Assembly (NCBI GenBank): GCA_023387085.1
Contig: JAEWIL010000086.1
Location: 1 to 21,712, forward strand
DNA from: Pseudomonadota bacterium
Lineage (GTDB): Bacteria; Pseudomonadota; Alphaproteobacteria; Sphingomonadales; Sphingomonadaceae
Length of the DNA stretch: 21,712 nt
Direction: 5' to 3'
In this document: piece after piece, positions 7,043 through 15,177 of the stretch
Layout of the letters: each line of letters starts with the position of its first letter
How positions within the stretch are numbered: the stretch's first letter is position 1
Made by a program: the position numbers and the translations under genes
Notes under the pieces: generated by a model
Seen by the model: the letters and a program-made list of their open reading frames with translations, nothing else
Database searches by the model: none
What the model was told of the DNA's origin: nothing

Positions 7043-8179
7043 ATGTTAATAGCAGCCCAAACGAAAACGCCGGATTATTGGTACGACATAACTGACCGCA
7101 TCGGCGCGAAGATCGCCGAATCGGCGGCGGACCATGATCGCGACGGACGCTTCGTCAGCGAAAATTACGCCTTGTTCCGCGAAGCGGGGCTTATCGGCGC
7201 GGCGGTGCCCGTCGAGCTCGGCGGCGATGGCCTCGACTATGCGACGCTGTGCGGTATCGTCCGCCGGCTGGGCAAAAACTGCGGATCGACCGCCCTCGCT
7301 TTTTCGATGCATTGCCACCAGGTGGCTGTCGCCGCGTGGCGCTGGCAGCACATGCAGGCGCCGACCGATGGCCTGCTGCGCCGCGTGGCGGCTGAGAATC
7401 TGGTGCTCGTATCGAGTGGCGGTTCGGACTGGCTACAGGGCAGCGGCACCGCGACCAAGGTAGACGGCGGCTTCCGCATCAATGCACGCAAGGTGTTCTC
7501 CAGCGGTTGTCAGGCGGGCGACATCTTGATGACCAGCGCGGTGTACGACGATCCCGAGGCCGGGCCCACCGTTCTGCACTTCGGCCTTTCGCTCAAGGCC
7601 GAGGGCGTGACGATCCTCGACACCTGGGACGCGCTCGGGATGCGCGGCACCGGGTCGCACGACGTCGAGCTCGAGCATGTGTTCCTGGCCGATGCCGCGG
7701 TGTCGGGGCGGCGGCCGCAGGGCAAGTGGCACCCGCTGTTCCACATCATCAGCATGATCGCCTTCCCGTTGATCTATTCGGCCTATGTCGGCGTCGCCGA
7801 AAGCGCGCGCGAGGCGGCGGTCGAAGCGGCGCGGCGTAAGCCCGCCCACGCCGCGCCGGTCGCGCAGGTTGGCGAGATGCAGACGGCGTTTTGGACCGCC
7901 GAAACCGCGCTCGGCGCGATGGTCGCGACCGCGGTCAGTGCCAGCCCGGGGCCGGAGACAACCAGTGCCGTGATGACCGGGCGAACCGTCGCGGGGCGGG
8001 CGGCGATCCGTACCGCGGAACTGGCGATGGAAGTCGCAGGCGGCGGCGCCTTCTATCGCGGTGCGCTAATCGAACGCGCGTTCCGCGATGTGCAGGGCGC
8101 GCGTTTCCACCCACTGCAGGAGCCCGCGCAGCGCGAACTGAGCGGCCGCTTGGCGCTCGACCTCGACCTCGACGGCTAG
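7043..8179 (+). CDS. Acyl-CoA dehydrogenase-family flavoprotein
   Basis: A 378-residue flavoenzyme of the acyl-CoA dehydrogenase superfamily. The N-terminal helical domain (about 10-120) has FREAGLIGAAVPVELGGDGLDYATL. The beta domain contains the flavin-binding run GTATKVDGGFRINARKVFSSG and WDALGMRGTGSHDVELEHVF. The C-terminal helical bundle ends in FRDVQGARFHPLQEPAQRE. The middle part resembles the DszC/SfnC side of the family, whose members are flavin-dependent monooxygenases acting on sulfur or other small compounds, so dehydrogenase activity is not certain. AGGAG (7032-7036) abuts ATG 7037 but sits six bases before ATG 7043, so 7043 is preferred. It is divergent from the HxlR/SCP2 regulator and probably its target. 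Confidence 0.87.
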   Translation: MLIAAQTKTPDYWYDITDRIGAKIAESAADHDRDGRFVSENYALFREAGLIGAAVPVELGGDGLDYATLCGIVRRLGKNCGSTALAFSMHCHQVAVAAWRWQHMQAPTDGLLRRVAAENLVLVSSGGSDWLQGSGTATKVDGGFRINARKVFSSGCQAGDILMTSAVYDDPEAGPTVLHFGLSLKAEGVTILDTWDALGMRGTGSHDVELEHVFLADAAVSGRRPQGKWHPLFHIISMIAFPLIYSAYVGVAESAREAAVEAARRKPAHAAPVAQVGEMQTAFWTAETALGAMVATAVSASPGPETTSAVMTGRTVAGRAAIRTAELAMEVAGGGAFYRGALIERAFRDVQGARFHPLQEPAQRELSGRLALDLDLDG

Positions 8180-8224
8180 CCGCTGGCGCCGGTCCCCGCG
8201 GCTTGCGGTGGCGGCGCAGCGCGC

Positions 8225-8770
8225 TCATCGGGCCTCGCGCCATCCGCCTTGTGGCAGTTCCCCAATCTCCCACTGCCCGATCCGCCAGCGCACCAGCCGC
8301 AGCGTCGGGAATCCCACCGCCGCTGTCATCCGCCGCACTTGCCGGTTGCGGCCTTCGGTGATGGTGAGTTCGAGCCATGAATCGGGCACGCTCTTGCGGT
8401 ATCGCACCGGCGGATCGCGGTCCCAGAGCGTCGGCGGGTCGATGCGGCGGACGGTCGCGGGGCGCGTCGGGCCGTCGTTCAGCGTGACGCCGCGGCTGAG
8501 CGCTTCGAGCGCGGCGTCGCTCACCTCGCCCTCGACCTGCGCGAGATAGGTTTTGGGCATCTTGTGCTTCGGCGAGGAAATCCGCGCCTGCAACGCGCCG
8601 TCGTCGGTCAGGATCAGCAGCCCCTCGCTATCGCGGTCGAGCCGCCCGGCGGGATAGACGCCGGGGACATCGATATAGTCGGACAGCGTCTCGCGCGCCT
8701 CGGGCGTGCCGCGATCGGTGAACTGCGACAGCACGCCCCACGGCTTGTTGAACAGGATCAGGCGGCTCAT
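8225..8770 (-). CDS. rluE: 23S rRNA pseudouridine synthase, RluE type
   Basis: A 181-residue RsuA-family pseudouridine synthase. It lacks the N-terminal S4 domain, as RluE does, and begins directly with the catalytic domain LILFNKPWGVLSQFTD. The catalytic motif is AGRLDRDSEGLLILT, with D45 as the nucleophile. KTYLAQVEGEVSD and the C-terminal ITEGRNRQVRRMTAAVGFPTLRLVR are also typical. E. coli RluE makes pseudouridine 2457 in 23S rRNA; the same site is likely here. Its ATG overlaps the stop of the upstream HxlR-family gene by four bases (8767-8770), so the two are co-translated. The C-terminal end follows the family pattern through LPQGGWREAR. Confidence 0.92.
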   Translation of the reverse strand: MSRLILFNKPWGVLSQFTDRGTPEARETLSDYIDVPGVYPAGRLDRDSEGLLILTDDGALQARISSPKHKMPKTYLAQVEGEVSDAALEALSRGVTLNDGPTRPATVRRIDPPTLWDRDPPVRYRKSVPDSWLELTITEGRNRQVRRMTAAVGFPTLRLVRWRIGQWEIGELPQGGWREAR

Positions 8771-9198
8771 CGCGCCGCGCCCCCCGCGCCAGCACCAGCG
8801 CCGTTCGCCCGGTCATAGTCGCCCCGCGCCGCATCCAGCGCATCGCCATGTCCGACCGCCCAGTCGAGCAGGTGCCGCACGGCGCCGAACAGCGACCGGC
8901 CCAGCGGCGACAGCGCATATTCGACCGGCGGCGGCTTGCCTGTCCCCACCGTGCGGGTGATCAGCCCGTCGCGTTCGAGGTTGCGCAGCGTGCGCGTCAG
9001 CATCCGCTGGGTGATGCCGTCGAGGTCGCGGCGCAGCTGGTTGAACCGGCGCGGTCCCTCGCTGAGCGCGGTGACGATGATCAGGCTCCACCGGTCGCCC
9101 ACCCGTTCCAGCACCTGGCGCATCGCGGCGCATCCCCCCTCGGTCGCGGCATGGTCCGCTGCGGCGGGGGAAGGGGTCGGTGGGGTGGTCGGTGTCAT
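8767..9198 (-). CDS. HxlR-family transcriptional regulator
   Basis: A 143-residue HxlR-type winged-helix protein. The family core is CAAMRQVLERVGDRWSLIIV with a cysteine just before the first helix, followed by RRFNQLRRDLDGITQRMLTRTL and the wing PPVEYALSPLGRSLF. The tail is alanine- and glycine-rich. The frame stays open up to 9279, but GAAGG seven bases before ATG 9198 and the low-complexity, proline/threonine-rich leader favour 9198; ATG 9237 is the alternative. It overlaps rluE by four bases and diverges from the pirin gene across 113 bases. HxlR regulators often sit next to pirin or quinone/redox genes and respond to oxidants or electrophiles through cysteine, so it probably controls pirin. 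I found no convincing dyad between them. Confidence 0.9.
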   Translation of the reverse strand: MTPTTPPTPSPAAADHAATEGGCAAMRQVLERVGDRWSLIIVTALSEGPRRFNQLRRDLDGITQRMLTRTLRNLERDGLITRTVGTGKPPPVEYALSPLGRSLFGAVRHLLDWAVGHGDALDAARGDYDRANGAGAGAGGAAR

Positions 9199-9311
9199 CG
9201 GTGTGCCTTCTTGCGGCGGAGAAAATCGTCCCGACATCGCTCCCAACAACGCAGGGCGACGGAACGGGATGACCGCCATCGCCCTTATGCGATCAGACCA
9301 GGAGATTTGCC

Positions 9312-10370
9312 ATGACCAACCCCATCATCCGCAGCGAACCGCTGACCACCCCATGGGCGGGGACCGACCCCTTCCTCTTTTGCGCCCATCATCTCGACCA
9401 CTATCCCGCCTCCGACGGCGCGCAGGGCGTCCCCGCCGACCGGCTGGGCGGACGTCCGCTTGGCAATGATTTCAGCCGCCAGGACGGGTTCAGCATGTAT
9501 TATGGCACCGACGTGCCGGGATTTCCGGCGCACCCGCATCGCGGCTTTGAAACGGTGACGATCGTGCCCAGCGGGCTGGTCGATCATGCCGATTCGCTCG
9601 GCGCGACCGCGCGCTATGGCGACGGCGACGTGCAGTGGCTGACCGCCGGGCGCGGGGTGATGCATGCCGAAATGTTCCCGCTCCGCGACGCCGACGGCGA
9701 CAATCCGCTCGACCTGTTCCAGATCTGGCTGAACCTGCCGGCGCGCAGCAAGATGGTCGACCCGGCCTTTGTGATGCTGTGGGACGGCGACATCCCGCAT
9801 TATCGCACCGCGACCGCCGATGGCGCGCTCGCGGCGGTAAAGGTCGTCGCGGGCGCTTATGCCCCGCAAGAGGCGGAGAGCGCCGACCCGATCGTGCCGC
9901 CGCCACCCGCGCCCGACAGCTGGGCGGCGAACCCCGACGCCGATGTTGCGATCTGGCAGCTCCGGCTCGACCCCGGCGCGCGGCTGACGCTGCCCGCCGC
10001 GATCGCGGCGAACGCGCGGCGCACGCTCTATATCCATGCCGGCGACACGCTGACGATCGGCGGGCAGGCGCAGGCTGCGCGGCACCTGGTCGAAGTGCGG
10101 GCGGACGCCCCGCTGCCGCTCGCCAATCCCGGCGAGACGGCGGTCGAGATCCTGCTGTTGCAGGGCGTGCCGATCGGCGAGCCCGTCGTCGCGCACGGCC
10201 CGTTCGTGATGAACACGGAGGAGGAGATCATGCAGGCGCGCCGCGATTTCGGCCGCACCCAGTTCGGCGGCTGGCCGTGGCCCGCGAGCGGCCCGGTGCA
10301 TCCGGCGGGCACGGGCCGCTTCGCGCAATATCCCGGCGCGGCAGAGCGCGAGCTGCCGCCGGCGGCCTGA
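9312..10370 (+). CDS. Pirin family protein
   Basis: A 352-residue bicupin of the pirin family. The N-terminal cupin holds the metal ligands of pirins: H74 and H76 in PAHPHRGFETVT and H118 with E120 in GVMHAEMF, which bind one iron. DLFQIWLNLP and the second cupin with its EILLLQGVPIGEPV stretch follow. It is longer than common 230-290 residue pirins because of an insertion around 30-55 and a longer tail (FGGWPWPASGPVH). Several bacterial pirins dioxygenate quercetin or act as redox sensors; the function here is undetermined. AGGAG lies about eight bases before ATG 9312. The adjacent divergent HxlR gene is the likely regulator. A strong intrinsic terminator follows. Confidence 0.93.
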   Translation: MTNPIIRSEPLTTPWAGTDPFLFCAHHLDHYPASDGAQGVPADRLGGRPLGNDFSRQDGFSMYYGTDVPGFPAHPHRGFETVTIVPSGLVDHADSLGATARYGDGDVQWLTAGRGVMHAEMFPLRDADGDNPLDLFQIWLNLPARSKMVDPAFVMLWDGDIPHYRTATADGALAAVKVVAGAYAPQEAESADPIVPPPPAPDSWAANPDADVAIWQLRLDPGARLTLPAAIAANARRTLYIHAGDTLTIGGQAQAARHLVEVRADAPLPLANPGETAVEILLLQGVPIGEPVVAHGPFVMNTEEEIMQARRDFGRTQFGGWPWPASGPVHPAGTGRFAQYPGAAERELPPAA

Positions 10371-10392
10371 TCGCCCGCGGGCTCAACGAAAA

Positions 10393-10430
10393 GGGGCGGG
10401 CTGCTTCGCCAGCGGCCCGCCCCTCTTTTT
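10393..10430. terminator. Strong bidirectional intrinsic terminator
   Basis: GGGGCGGGC (10393-10401) pairs perfectly with GCCCGCCCC (10415-10423). The stem continues through a T-G wobble and GCT/AGC (10403-10405 with 10411-10413) to a five-base loop. It is followed by TCTTTTT on the plus strand, ending pirin, and preceded by GAAAA, which gives CCCCTTTTC on the minus strand, ending typA. Confidence 0.92.
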
Positions 10431-10452
10431 CGTCGTCCGAAGTGCCCGGCGC

Positions 10453-12285
10453 TTACGCGGCTTCCTTCTTGCGGCTCGCCTTCTTGCGCTCGTGCGGATC
10501 GAGGATCGCCTTGCGGATGCGGATATTCTTCGGCGTCACCTCGACCATCTCGTCATCGTCGATATAGGCGATCGCCTGTTCCAGCGTCATGCGGCGCGGC
10601 GGGGTCAGGCGGATCGCGTCGTCCTTGCCCGTCGAACGGAAGTTCGTGAGCTGCTTCGACTTCATCGGGTTGACCTCAAGGTCTTCGGGCTTGGCGTTCT
10701 CGCCGATGATCATGCCCTCGTACAGCGCCTCACCCGGCGAGACGAACAATATGCCGCGTTCTTCGAGCGGGCCGAGCGCATAGGCGACGGCTTCGCCATT
10801 GCCGTTCGAGATGAGAACGCCATTCTTGCGGCCTTCGATCACCCCCTTGTAGGGGCCATATTTCTCGAACAACCGGTTCATGATGCCGGTGCCGCGCGTG
10901 TCGGACAGGAACTCGCCATGATAGCCGATCAGGCCGCGCGACGGACCGCTGAAGGTGATGCGCGTCTTGCCGCCGCCCGACGGGCGCATGTCGGTGAGGT
11001 CGGCCTTGCGGATCTGCATCTTCTCGACGACCGTGCCGCTATGCTCGTCGTCGACGTCGATCACGACGGTTTCATAGGGTTCGGTGCGCGCGCCGTTCTC
11101 GTCGGTGCCATAGAGCACTTTCGGGCGGCTGATGCCGAGTTCGAAGCCCTCGCGGCGCATCGTTTCGATGAGCACGCCGAGCTGGAGCTCGCCGCGGCCC
11201 GCGACGTCGAAGCTGTCCTTGTCGGCGCTTTCGGTGATGCGGATCGCGACATTGGTCTCGGCTTCGCGAAACAGGCGGTCGCGGATCATGCGGCTCGTCA
11301 CTTTGCTGCCCTCGCGGCCCGCCATCGGACTGTCGTTCACGGCAAAGCGCATCGACAGCGTCGGCGGATCGATCGGCTGTGCGGCGATGGGTGTGCTGAC
11401 GCTGGTGTCGGCGATCGTGTTCGCGACGGTCGCGTTGGTCAGGCCCGCGATCGCGACGATGTCGCCCGCTTTCGCTTCCTCGACGGGAACGCGGTCGAGC
11501 CCGCGGAACGCCAGCAGCTTCGACGCGCGGCCGGTCTCGATGACCTTGCCGTCCATGTCGAGCGCGTGGATCGGCTGGTTGACCTTGACCGTGCCCGACT
11601 GGACGCGGCCGGTGAGGATGCGGCCGATGAAATTGTCGCGGTCGAGCAGCGTTGCGAGGAAAGTGAACGGCGCGTCTTCGGGCAGGCCCGGCGTCGGCAC
11701 GTGCGACACGATCGTCTTGAACAGCGGCTCGAGCGTGCCTTCGCGCGCGTCGGGGCTTTCCGAGGCATAGCCGCCGCGGCCCGAGGCATAGAGGATCGGG
11801 AAGTCGAGCTGCTCGTCATTGGCTTCGAGCGCGAGGAAAAGTTCGAACACTTCGTCGAGCACTTCGGCAGCGCGCGCGTCGCTGCGGTCGATCTTGTTCA
11901 CGACGACGATCGGCTTCAGGCCAAGCGCGAGCGCCTTGCCGGTCACGAACTTGGTCTGCGGCATCGGCCCTTCGGCGGCGTCGACGAGCAGGATGACGCC
12001 GTCGACCATCGAGAGGATGCGCTCGACCTCGCCGCCGAAGTCGGCGTGACCCGGCGTGTCGACGATGTTGATCCGCGTCTGGTCGGCGCCTTCACCCCAT
12101 TCAACCGAGGTGCACTTGGCGAGAATCGTGATCCCGCGCTCTTTTTCCAAGTCGTTGGAATCCATGGCTCTTTCTTCGACGCGCTGGTTGTCGCGGAAGG
12201 TGCCCGACTGGCGGAAGAGCTGGTCGACGAGGGTGGTCTTGCCATGATCGACGTGCGCGATGATGGCGATATTGCGCAAAGACAT
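10453..12285 (-). CDS. typA: Translational GTPase TypA/BipA
   Basis: A 610-residue ribosome-associated GTPase of the EF-G family, involved in 50S assembly and growth under cold and other stress in enterobacteria. The G domain has G1 AHVDHGKT (10-17), G2 ERGITI (49-54), G3 DTPGH (76-80) and G4 NKID (130-133). The switch region NDLEKERGITILAKCTSVEW is diagnostic. Domain II, the EF-G-like domains and the BipA-specific C-terminal domain (GLIGYHGEFLSDTRGTGIMN onward) follow to a lysine-rich tail. The length is normal. AAGG lies about ten bases before ATG 12285. The 97-base gap to the upstream nucleosidase gene holds a long stem-loop. The shared terminator with pirin ends it. Confidence 0.98.
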   Translation of the reverse strand: MSLRNIAIIAHVDHGKTTLVDQLFRQSGTFRDNQRVEERAMDSNDLEKERGITILAKCTSVEWGEGADQTRINIVDTPGHADFGGEVERILSMVDGVILLVDAAEGPMPQTKFVTGKALALGLKPIVVVNKIDRSDARAAEVLDEVFELFLALEANDEQLDFPILYASGRGGYASESPDAREGTLEPLFKTIVSHVPTPGLPEDAPFTFLATLLDRDNFIGRILTGRVQSGTVKVNQPIHALDMDGKVIETGRASKLLAFRGLDRVPVEEAKAGDIVAIAGLTNATVANTIADTSVSTPIAAQPIDPPTLSMRFAVNDSPMAGREGSKVTSRMIRDRLFREAETNVAIRITESADKDSFDVAGRGELQLGVLIETMRREGFELGISRPKVLYGTDENGARTEPYETVVIDVDDEHSGTVVEKMQIRKADLTDMRPSGGGKTRITFSGPSRGLIGYHGEFLSDTRGTGIMNRLFEKYGPYKGVIEGRKNGVLISNGNGEAVAYALGPLEERGILFVSPGEALYEGMIIGENAKPEDLEVNPMKSKQLTNFRSTGKDDAIRLTPPRRMTLEQAIAYIDDDEMVEVTPKNIRIRKAILDPHERKKASRKKEAA

Positions 12286-12309
12286 GCGGATAAGCCTTGA
12301 TGGAAGGGG

Positions 12310-12361
12310 GCAGCACCCGGAGCGCCGCGAAACGCCGCGCCCCTAACAGAAGAGGTGCTGC
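12310..12361 (-). other. Long stem-loop upstream of typA
   Basis: GCAGCACC (12310-12317) and GGTGCTGC (12354-12361) form a perfect 8-base outer stem. Inside, 12319-12329 pairs with 12333-12343 at 10 of 11 positions (one G-U, one G-G mismatch on the minus-strand RNA) around a three-base loop. The structure ends about 25 bases before the typA ATG. There is no T-run after it on the minus strand. It could be a structured typA leader or a 3'-end-stabilising hairpin for the upstream nucleosidase gene. Confidence 0.5.
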
Positions 12362-12382
12362 ATCGCAACAAAATTGCCGAAG

Positions 12383-13039
12383 CTAAAGCAGCGCCACCAG
12401 ACGCTCGACCTCCCGCCCCGCCATTCGCGCCGCGCGAACAAGGTTCGCGTGAAAATCGCCGGCGCTCTCGCCATTCGCTTCGTCGGTCACCGCCTTGATC
12501 GCCGCCCATGGCTTGCCCAGCCGCGCCGCCGCCTGCGCGACCGCGCCGACCTCCATATCGACGAGCGTCGCGCCGAGGCTGGCCGCCAGGTCCGCCGCGG
12601 CGTCGGGGCAGGCGACGAAACTGTCGCCGCTCGCGATCCGCGCATGCGGCAGGCCGAGACCGGGGTCGGGAAACGCGCTGAAATGCGCCTCGCCCGCCTC
12701 GCCCATCGGCCATTCGCCCGCGCGGTAGCGACGGAAAGCGCCCGGATGCGCCGCGCCATAATCATGCTGCACCGCCTCGGCGAGCCAATAGGCACGCGCT
12801 TGCGCCGCGGCGAGCGCGCCGCACGTTCCGCTCATCACCAGCATATCGGCCTCGCCGCCCAGCATTCCCGCGCAGAGCGCCGCGTTAACCTTGCCCAGCC
12901 CGCAGGTCGCGATCGCGACGGCGTGCCCGTGCGCGGCGAGACGTCGGACGGCAAACGGACCGTCGTCTTTCGCGCCTTCGCCGGGAAATAAAGCGTCGCC
13001 CTCTTCGGGAAGCGCAGCAAGGATGAGCAGATCGGCCAT
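12383..13039 (-). CDS. 5'-methylthioadenosine/S-adenosylhomocysteine nucleosidase family protein
   Basis: A 218-residue member of the nucleoside phosphorylase superfamily closest to MTA/SAH nucleosidases, which cut adenine from methylthioadenosine or S-adenosylhomocysteine. E12 in LAALPEEGDAL matches the catalytic glutamate near the N-terminus of E. coli MtnN. VMSGTCGAL (68-76), ASGDSF (136-141), VDMEVGAVAQ (160-169) with the substrate-binding M162-E163, and D186 in KAVTDEAN, the expected proton donor, complete the set. The frame is open up to 13267, but homology starts at ATG 13039, with AGGTGG just upstream. A phosphorylase relative with another purine substrate cannot be excluded. It may be transcribed with typA downstream. 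Confidence 0.85.
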   Translation of the reverse strand: MADLLILAALPEEGDALFPGEGAKDDGPFAVRRLAAHGHAVAIATCGLGKVNAALCAGMLGGEADMLVMSGTCGALAAAQARAYWLAEAVQHDYGAAHPGAFRRYRAGEWPMGEAGEAHFSAFPDPGLGLPHARIASGDSFVACPDAAADLAASLGATLVDMEVGAVAQAAARLGKPWAAIKAVTDEANGESAGDFHANLVRAARMAGREVERLVALL

Positions 13040-13176
13040 GACACCACCTAGCGACCGCCACGCCGATTGAACAGGATTGCAGACGTGGCACTCCTCCCCA
13101 TCCTCGTCTATCAGGTCATTACCCCTTTCGACGGAGTATCCCGCCGCAACGCGCATATCGTCGCAAGGTGTAGTGC

Positions 13177-13207
13177 TTGAATAACACAGGTTCGCGTGCC
13201 ATATAGA
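13177..13207 (+). promoter_or_regulatory. Candidate promoter of the telA operon
   Basis: TTGAAT (13177-13182) is followed by CATATA after 17 bases or TATAGA after 19 bases (13202-13207), in the most AT-rich part of the 197-base gap. Transcription would begin about 20 bases before the telA ATG. Only moderate consensus match. Confidence 0.35.
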
Positions 13208-13236
13208 TTTTGGCACTGGGGTTGGAAGGAACTGGA

Positions 13237-14448
13237 ATGAGCGAAGAGACCGTGACGGCCACCGCATCCGAAGAACTGACGCTGACGCCGCCCGATCCCG
13301 TCCCCGTGGTGGCGCCCGAAAAGGCCGCCGGCCTCGTCCCGCTGTCGGGCGAACAGAAATCGAAGCTCGAGGAGCGCGTCGACGGCTTCATCGAAGATCT
13401 CGTCGCGCAGGACGAGAATTCGCCCGAATTCGGCAAGCGCGTCGACCAGATCACCAATATGGGCCGCAAGGAGATGCTGGAGGCGGCGAGCCACAGCAAC
13501 CGCTTCCTCGACCGCCCGATCCGCGCGATGGACCGCGACACCGACATCGGGCAGAGCCTGATCGAGCTGAGGACCACGGTCGAGCGCCTCGATCCGTCGG
13601 CGAACGGCAAGCTGCTGTCGAAACGCGGTTTCCTCGACAAGATCTTCGGCAGCAAGATCAACAATTATTTCGCGCAATATCGCAGCGCCCAGACGCACAT
13701 CGGCGGCATCCTCACCGCGCTGGCGAACGGCAAGGACGAGCTGTTGATGGACAATGCCGCCATCGATGTCGAACGCCGCAAGATGTGGGAATCGATGGGC
13801 AAGCTCGAGCAGATGATCCACATCTCGAAAACGCTCGACGAACGGCTCGAAGCCAAAGCGAACGAACTCGACGGAAGCGATCCCGCCAAGGCGAAAGTCC
13901 TGCGCGAGAATGCGCTCTTCTATGCGCGCCAGCGCACCCAGGACCTGCTGACCCAGATGGCGGTGACGGTGCAGGGCTATCTCGCGCTCGATCTGGTCAA
14001 GAAAAACAATGTCGAACTGGTAAAGGGCGTCGACCGCGCCTCGACCACCACCGTCGGCGCCTTGAAGACCGCAATCACCGTCGCGCAGGCGATGACGAAC
14101 CAGAAGCTGGTGCTCGAGCAGATCACCGCCTTGAATACGACGACCGCCAACATCATCGACGGCACGTCGAAGATGCTGAAGGACAATAGCGCGCGCATCC
14201 ACGAGCAGGCGGCGTCGAGCACGATTCCGATGGAGACGCTGAGCCGCGCCTTCCAGAATATCTACGACACGATGGACGCGATCGACACCTTCAAGCTCAA
14301 GGCGCTCGACACGATGAAGACGACCGTGACCTCGCTCGAAGGCGAGGTCGCCAAGTCGAAGGGCTATATCGCGCGCGCCGAGGGCGCCAGCCAGGCACAG
14401 GCCAGCGTCGGCGGCGCCGACAGCCCGCTCGCCGCGCTCGAAGGCTAG
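13237..14448 (+). CDS. telA: TelA-family toxic anion resistance protein
   Basis: A 403-residue, almost wholly helical cytoplasmic protein of the TelA/KlaA family (named for tellurite resistance on plasmid RK2; the biochemical role is unknown). Typical segments are LSKRGFLDKIFGSKINNYFAQYRS (split in the family signature), LLMDNAAIDVERRKMWESMGKLEQM and YLALDLVKKNNVELVKGVDRASTTTVGALKTAI, followed by LNTTTANIIDGTSKML. Long coiled-coil stretches occupy most of the chain; the first 35 residues are acidic and proline-rich. AAGGA lies just before ATG 13237; an upstream ATG at 13210 adds only nine unlikely residues. The next gene, six bases on, encodes a membrane protein resembling XpaC, the usual TelA partner in Firmicutes, so the two likely act together at the membrane. 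Confidence 0.92.
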   Translation: MSEETVTATASEELTLTPPDPVPVVAPEKAAGLVPLSGEQKSKLEERVDGFIEDLVAQDENSPEFGKRVDQITNMGRKEMLEAASHSNRFLDRPIRAMDRDTDIGQSLIELRTTVERLDPSANGKLLSKRGFLDKIFGSKINNYFAQYRSAQTHIGGILTALANGKDELLMDNAAIDVERRKMWESMGKLEQMIHISKTLDERLEAKANELDGSDPAKAKVLRENALFYARQRTQDLLTQMAVTVQGYLALDLVKKNNVELVKGVDRASTTTVGALKTAITVAQAMTNQKLVLEQITALNTTTANIIDGTSKMLKDNSARIHEQAASSTIPMETLSRAFQNIYDTMDAIDTFKLKALDTMKTTVTSLEGEVAKSKGYIARAEGASQAQASVGGADSPLAALEG

Positions 14449-14454
14449 GACGAC

Positions 14455-15174
14455 ATGAGCATGAGCGAAGTCGACAAGGTCCGGCTCTCGGCGGCATCGG
14501 CGATCGAGCGGTCGCGCGAGCGCCGCCGTCCGATCGGTACCAAGAGCATGGCGCTGCGCCGCCAGCATCTCGCGCGCAAGATCGGCCGCATCTTCATGGC
14601 GGGGGGCGCGATACTGATCGCCGCGGCGGTTTTCGGGATGGTGATCCAGCCGCTCGGTTTCGCAGGCGTCATGGCAGTCACGCTGCTGCTGATCGGCGTC
14701 GCGGTGCTGTTCGGCCGCTCGCCCTTCCCCGAGCCGCGCCAGGCCGATCTGCCCAAGACCGATCTGAAACAGCTTGCCGGCCGTACCGAGATCTGGCTGG
14801 AGGCGCAGCGCCCGTCGCTTCCCGCGCCCGCGCGCCAGCTCGTCGACGGCATCGGAGTCCAGCTCGACCTGCTCGCGCCGCAGCTTCAGACCCTCGACGC
14901 ATCGAGCCCCGCCGCTGCGAACATCCGCAAGCTCGTCGGCGAGGATTTGCCCGAGCTCGTCGCGGGCTATCAGCGCATTCCCGCCGGCCTCCGCACCGAA
15001 GCGCATGCGGGCCGCACCCCCGACGAAACTCTCGTCGGCGGACTGACGATGCTCGAACGCGAGATCGGCGAGGCGGCGCGCAGTCTCGCGGCGGGCGAAC
15101 TCGACAAGCTCGCGACGCGCGAACGCTATCTCCAGCTCAAATATCAGGGCATCGAAGGCGAGGACACGCCCTAG
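14455..15174 (+). CDS. Two-helix membrane protein, XpaC-like TelA partner
   Basis: A 239-residue protein with a basic N-terminus (about 17-43), a hairpin of two membrane helices (about 46-66 and 69-87) and a helical cytoplasmic C-terminal domain (about 95-239). It has no strong motif, but the layout and the segment IRKLVGEDLPELVAGYQRIP resemble the XpaC family, whose genes pair with telA homologues in Bacillus (xpaC-yaaN). Assignment is therefore by architecture and context. Two in-frame ATGs lie at 14455 and 14461, with AGGA four bases before the first. It follows telA by six bases in one operon. Its stop is only three bases from the stop of the convergent small membrane protein gene, with no terminator between. 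Confidence 0.75.
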   Translation: MSMSEVDKVRLSAASAIERSRERRRPIGTKSMALRRQHLARKIGRIFMAGGAILIAAAVFGMVIQPLGFAGVMAVTLLLIGVAVLFGRSPFPEPRQADLPKTDLKQLAGRTEIWLEAQRPSLPAPARQLVDGIGVQLDLLAPQLQTLDASSPAAANIRKLVGEDLPELVAGYQRIPAGLRTEAHAGRTPDETLVGGLTMLEREIGEAARSLAAGELDKLATRERYLQLKYQGIEGEDTP

Positions 15175-15177
15175 GCC

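Noticed and set aside
10492..12300. 602-codon open frame on the plus strand opposite typA
   Set aside because: TypA GTPase motifs are complete on the minus strand. The antisense product is an arginine/aspartate-rich composition with no domain.
13111..15006. 631-codon open frame on the minus strand opposite telA and its partner
   Set aside because: It is a mirror of two well-supported plus-strand genes and has no recognisable motif or binding site.
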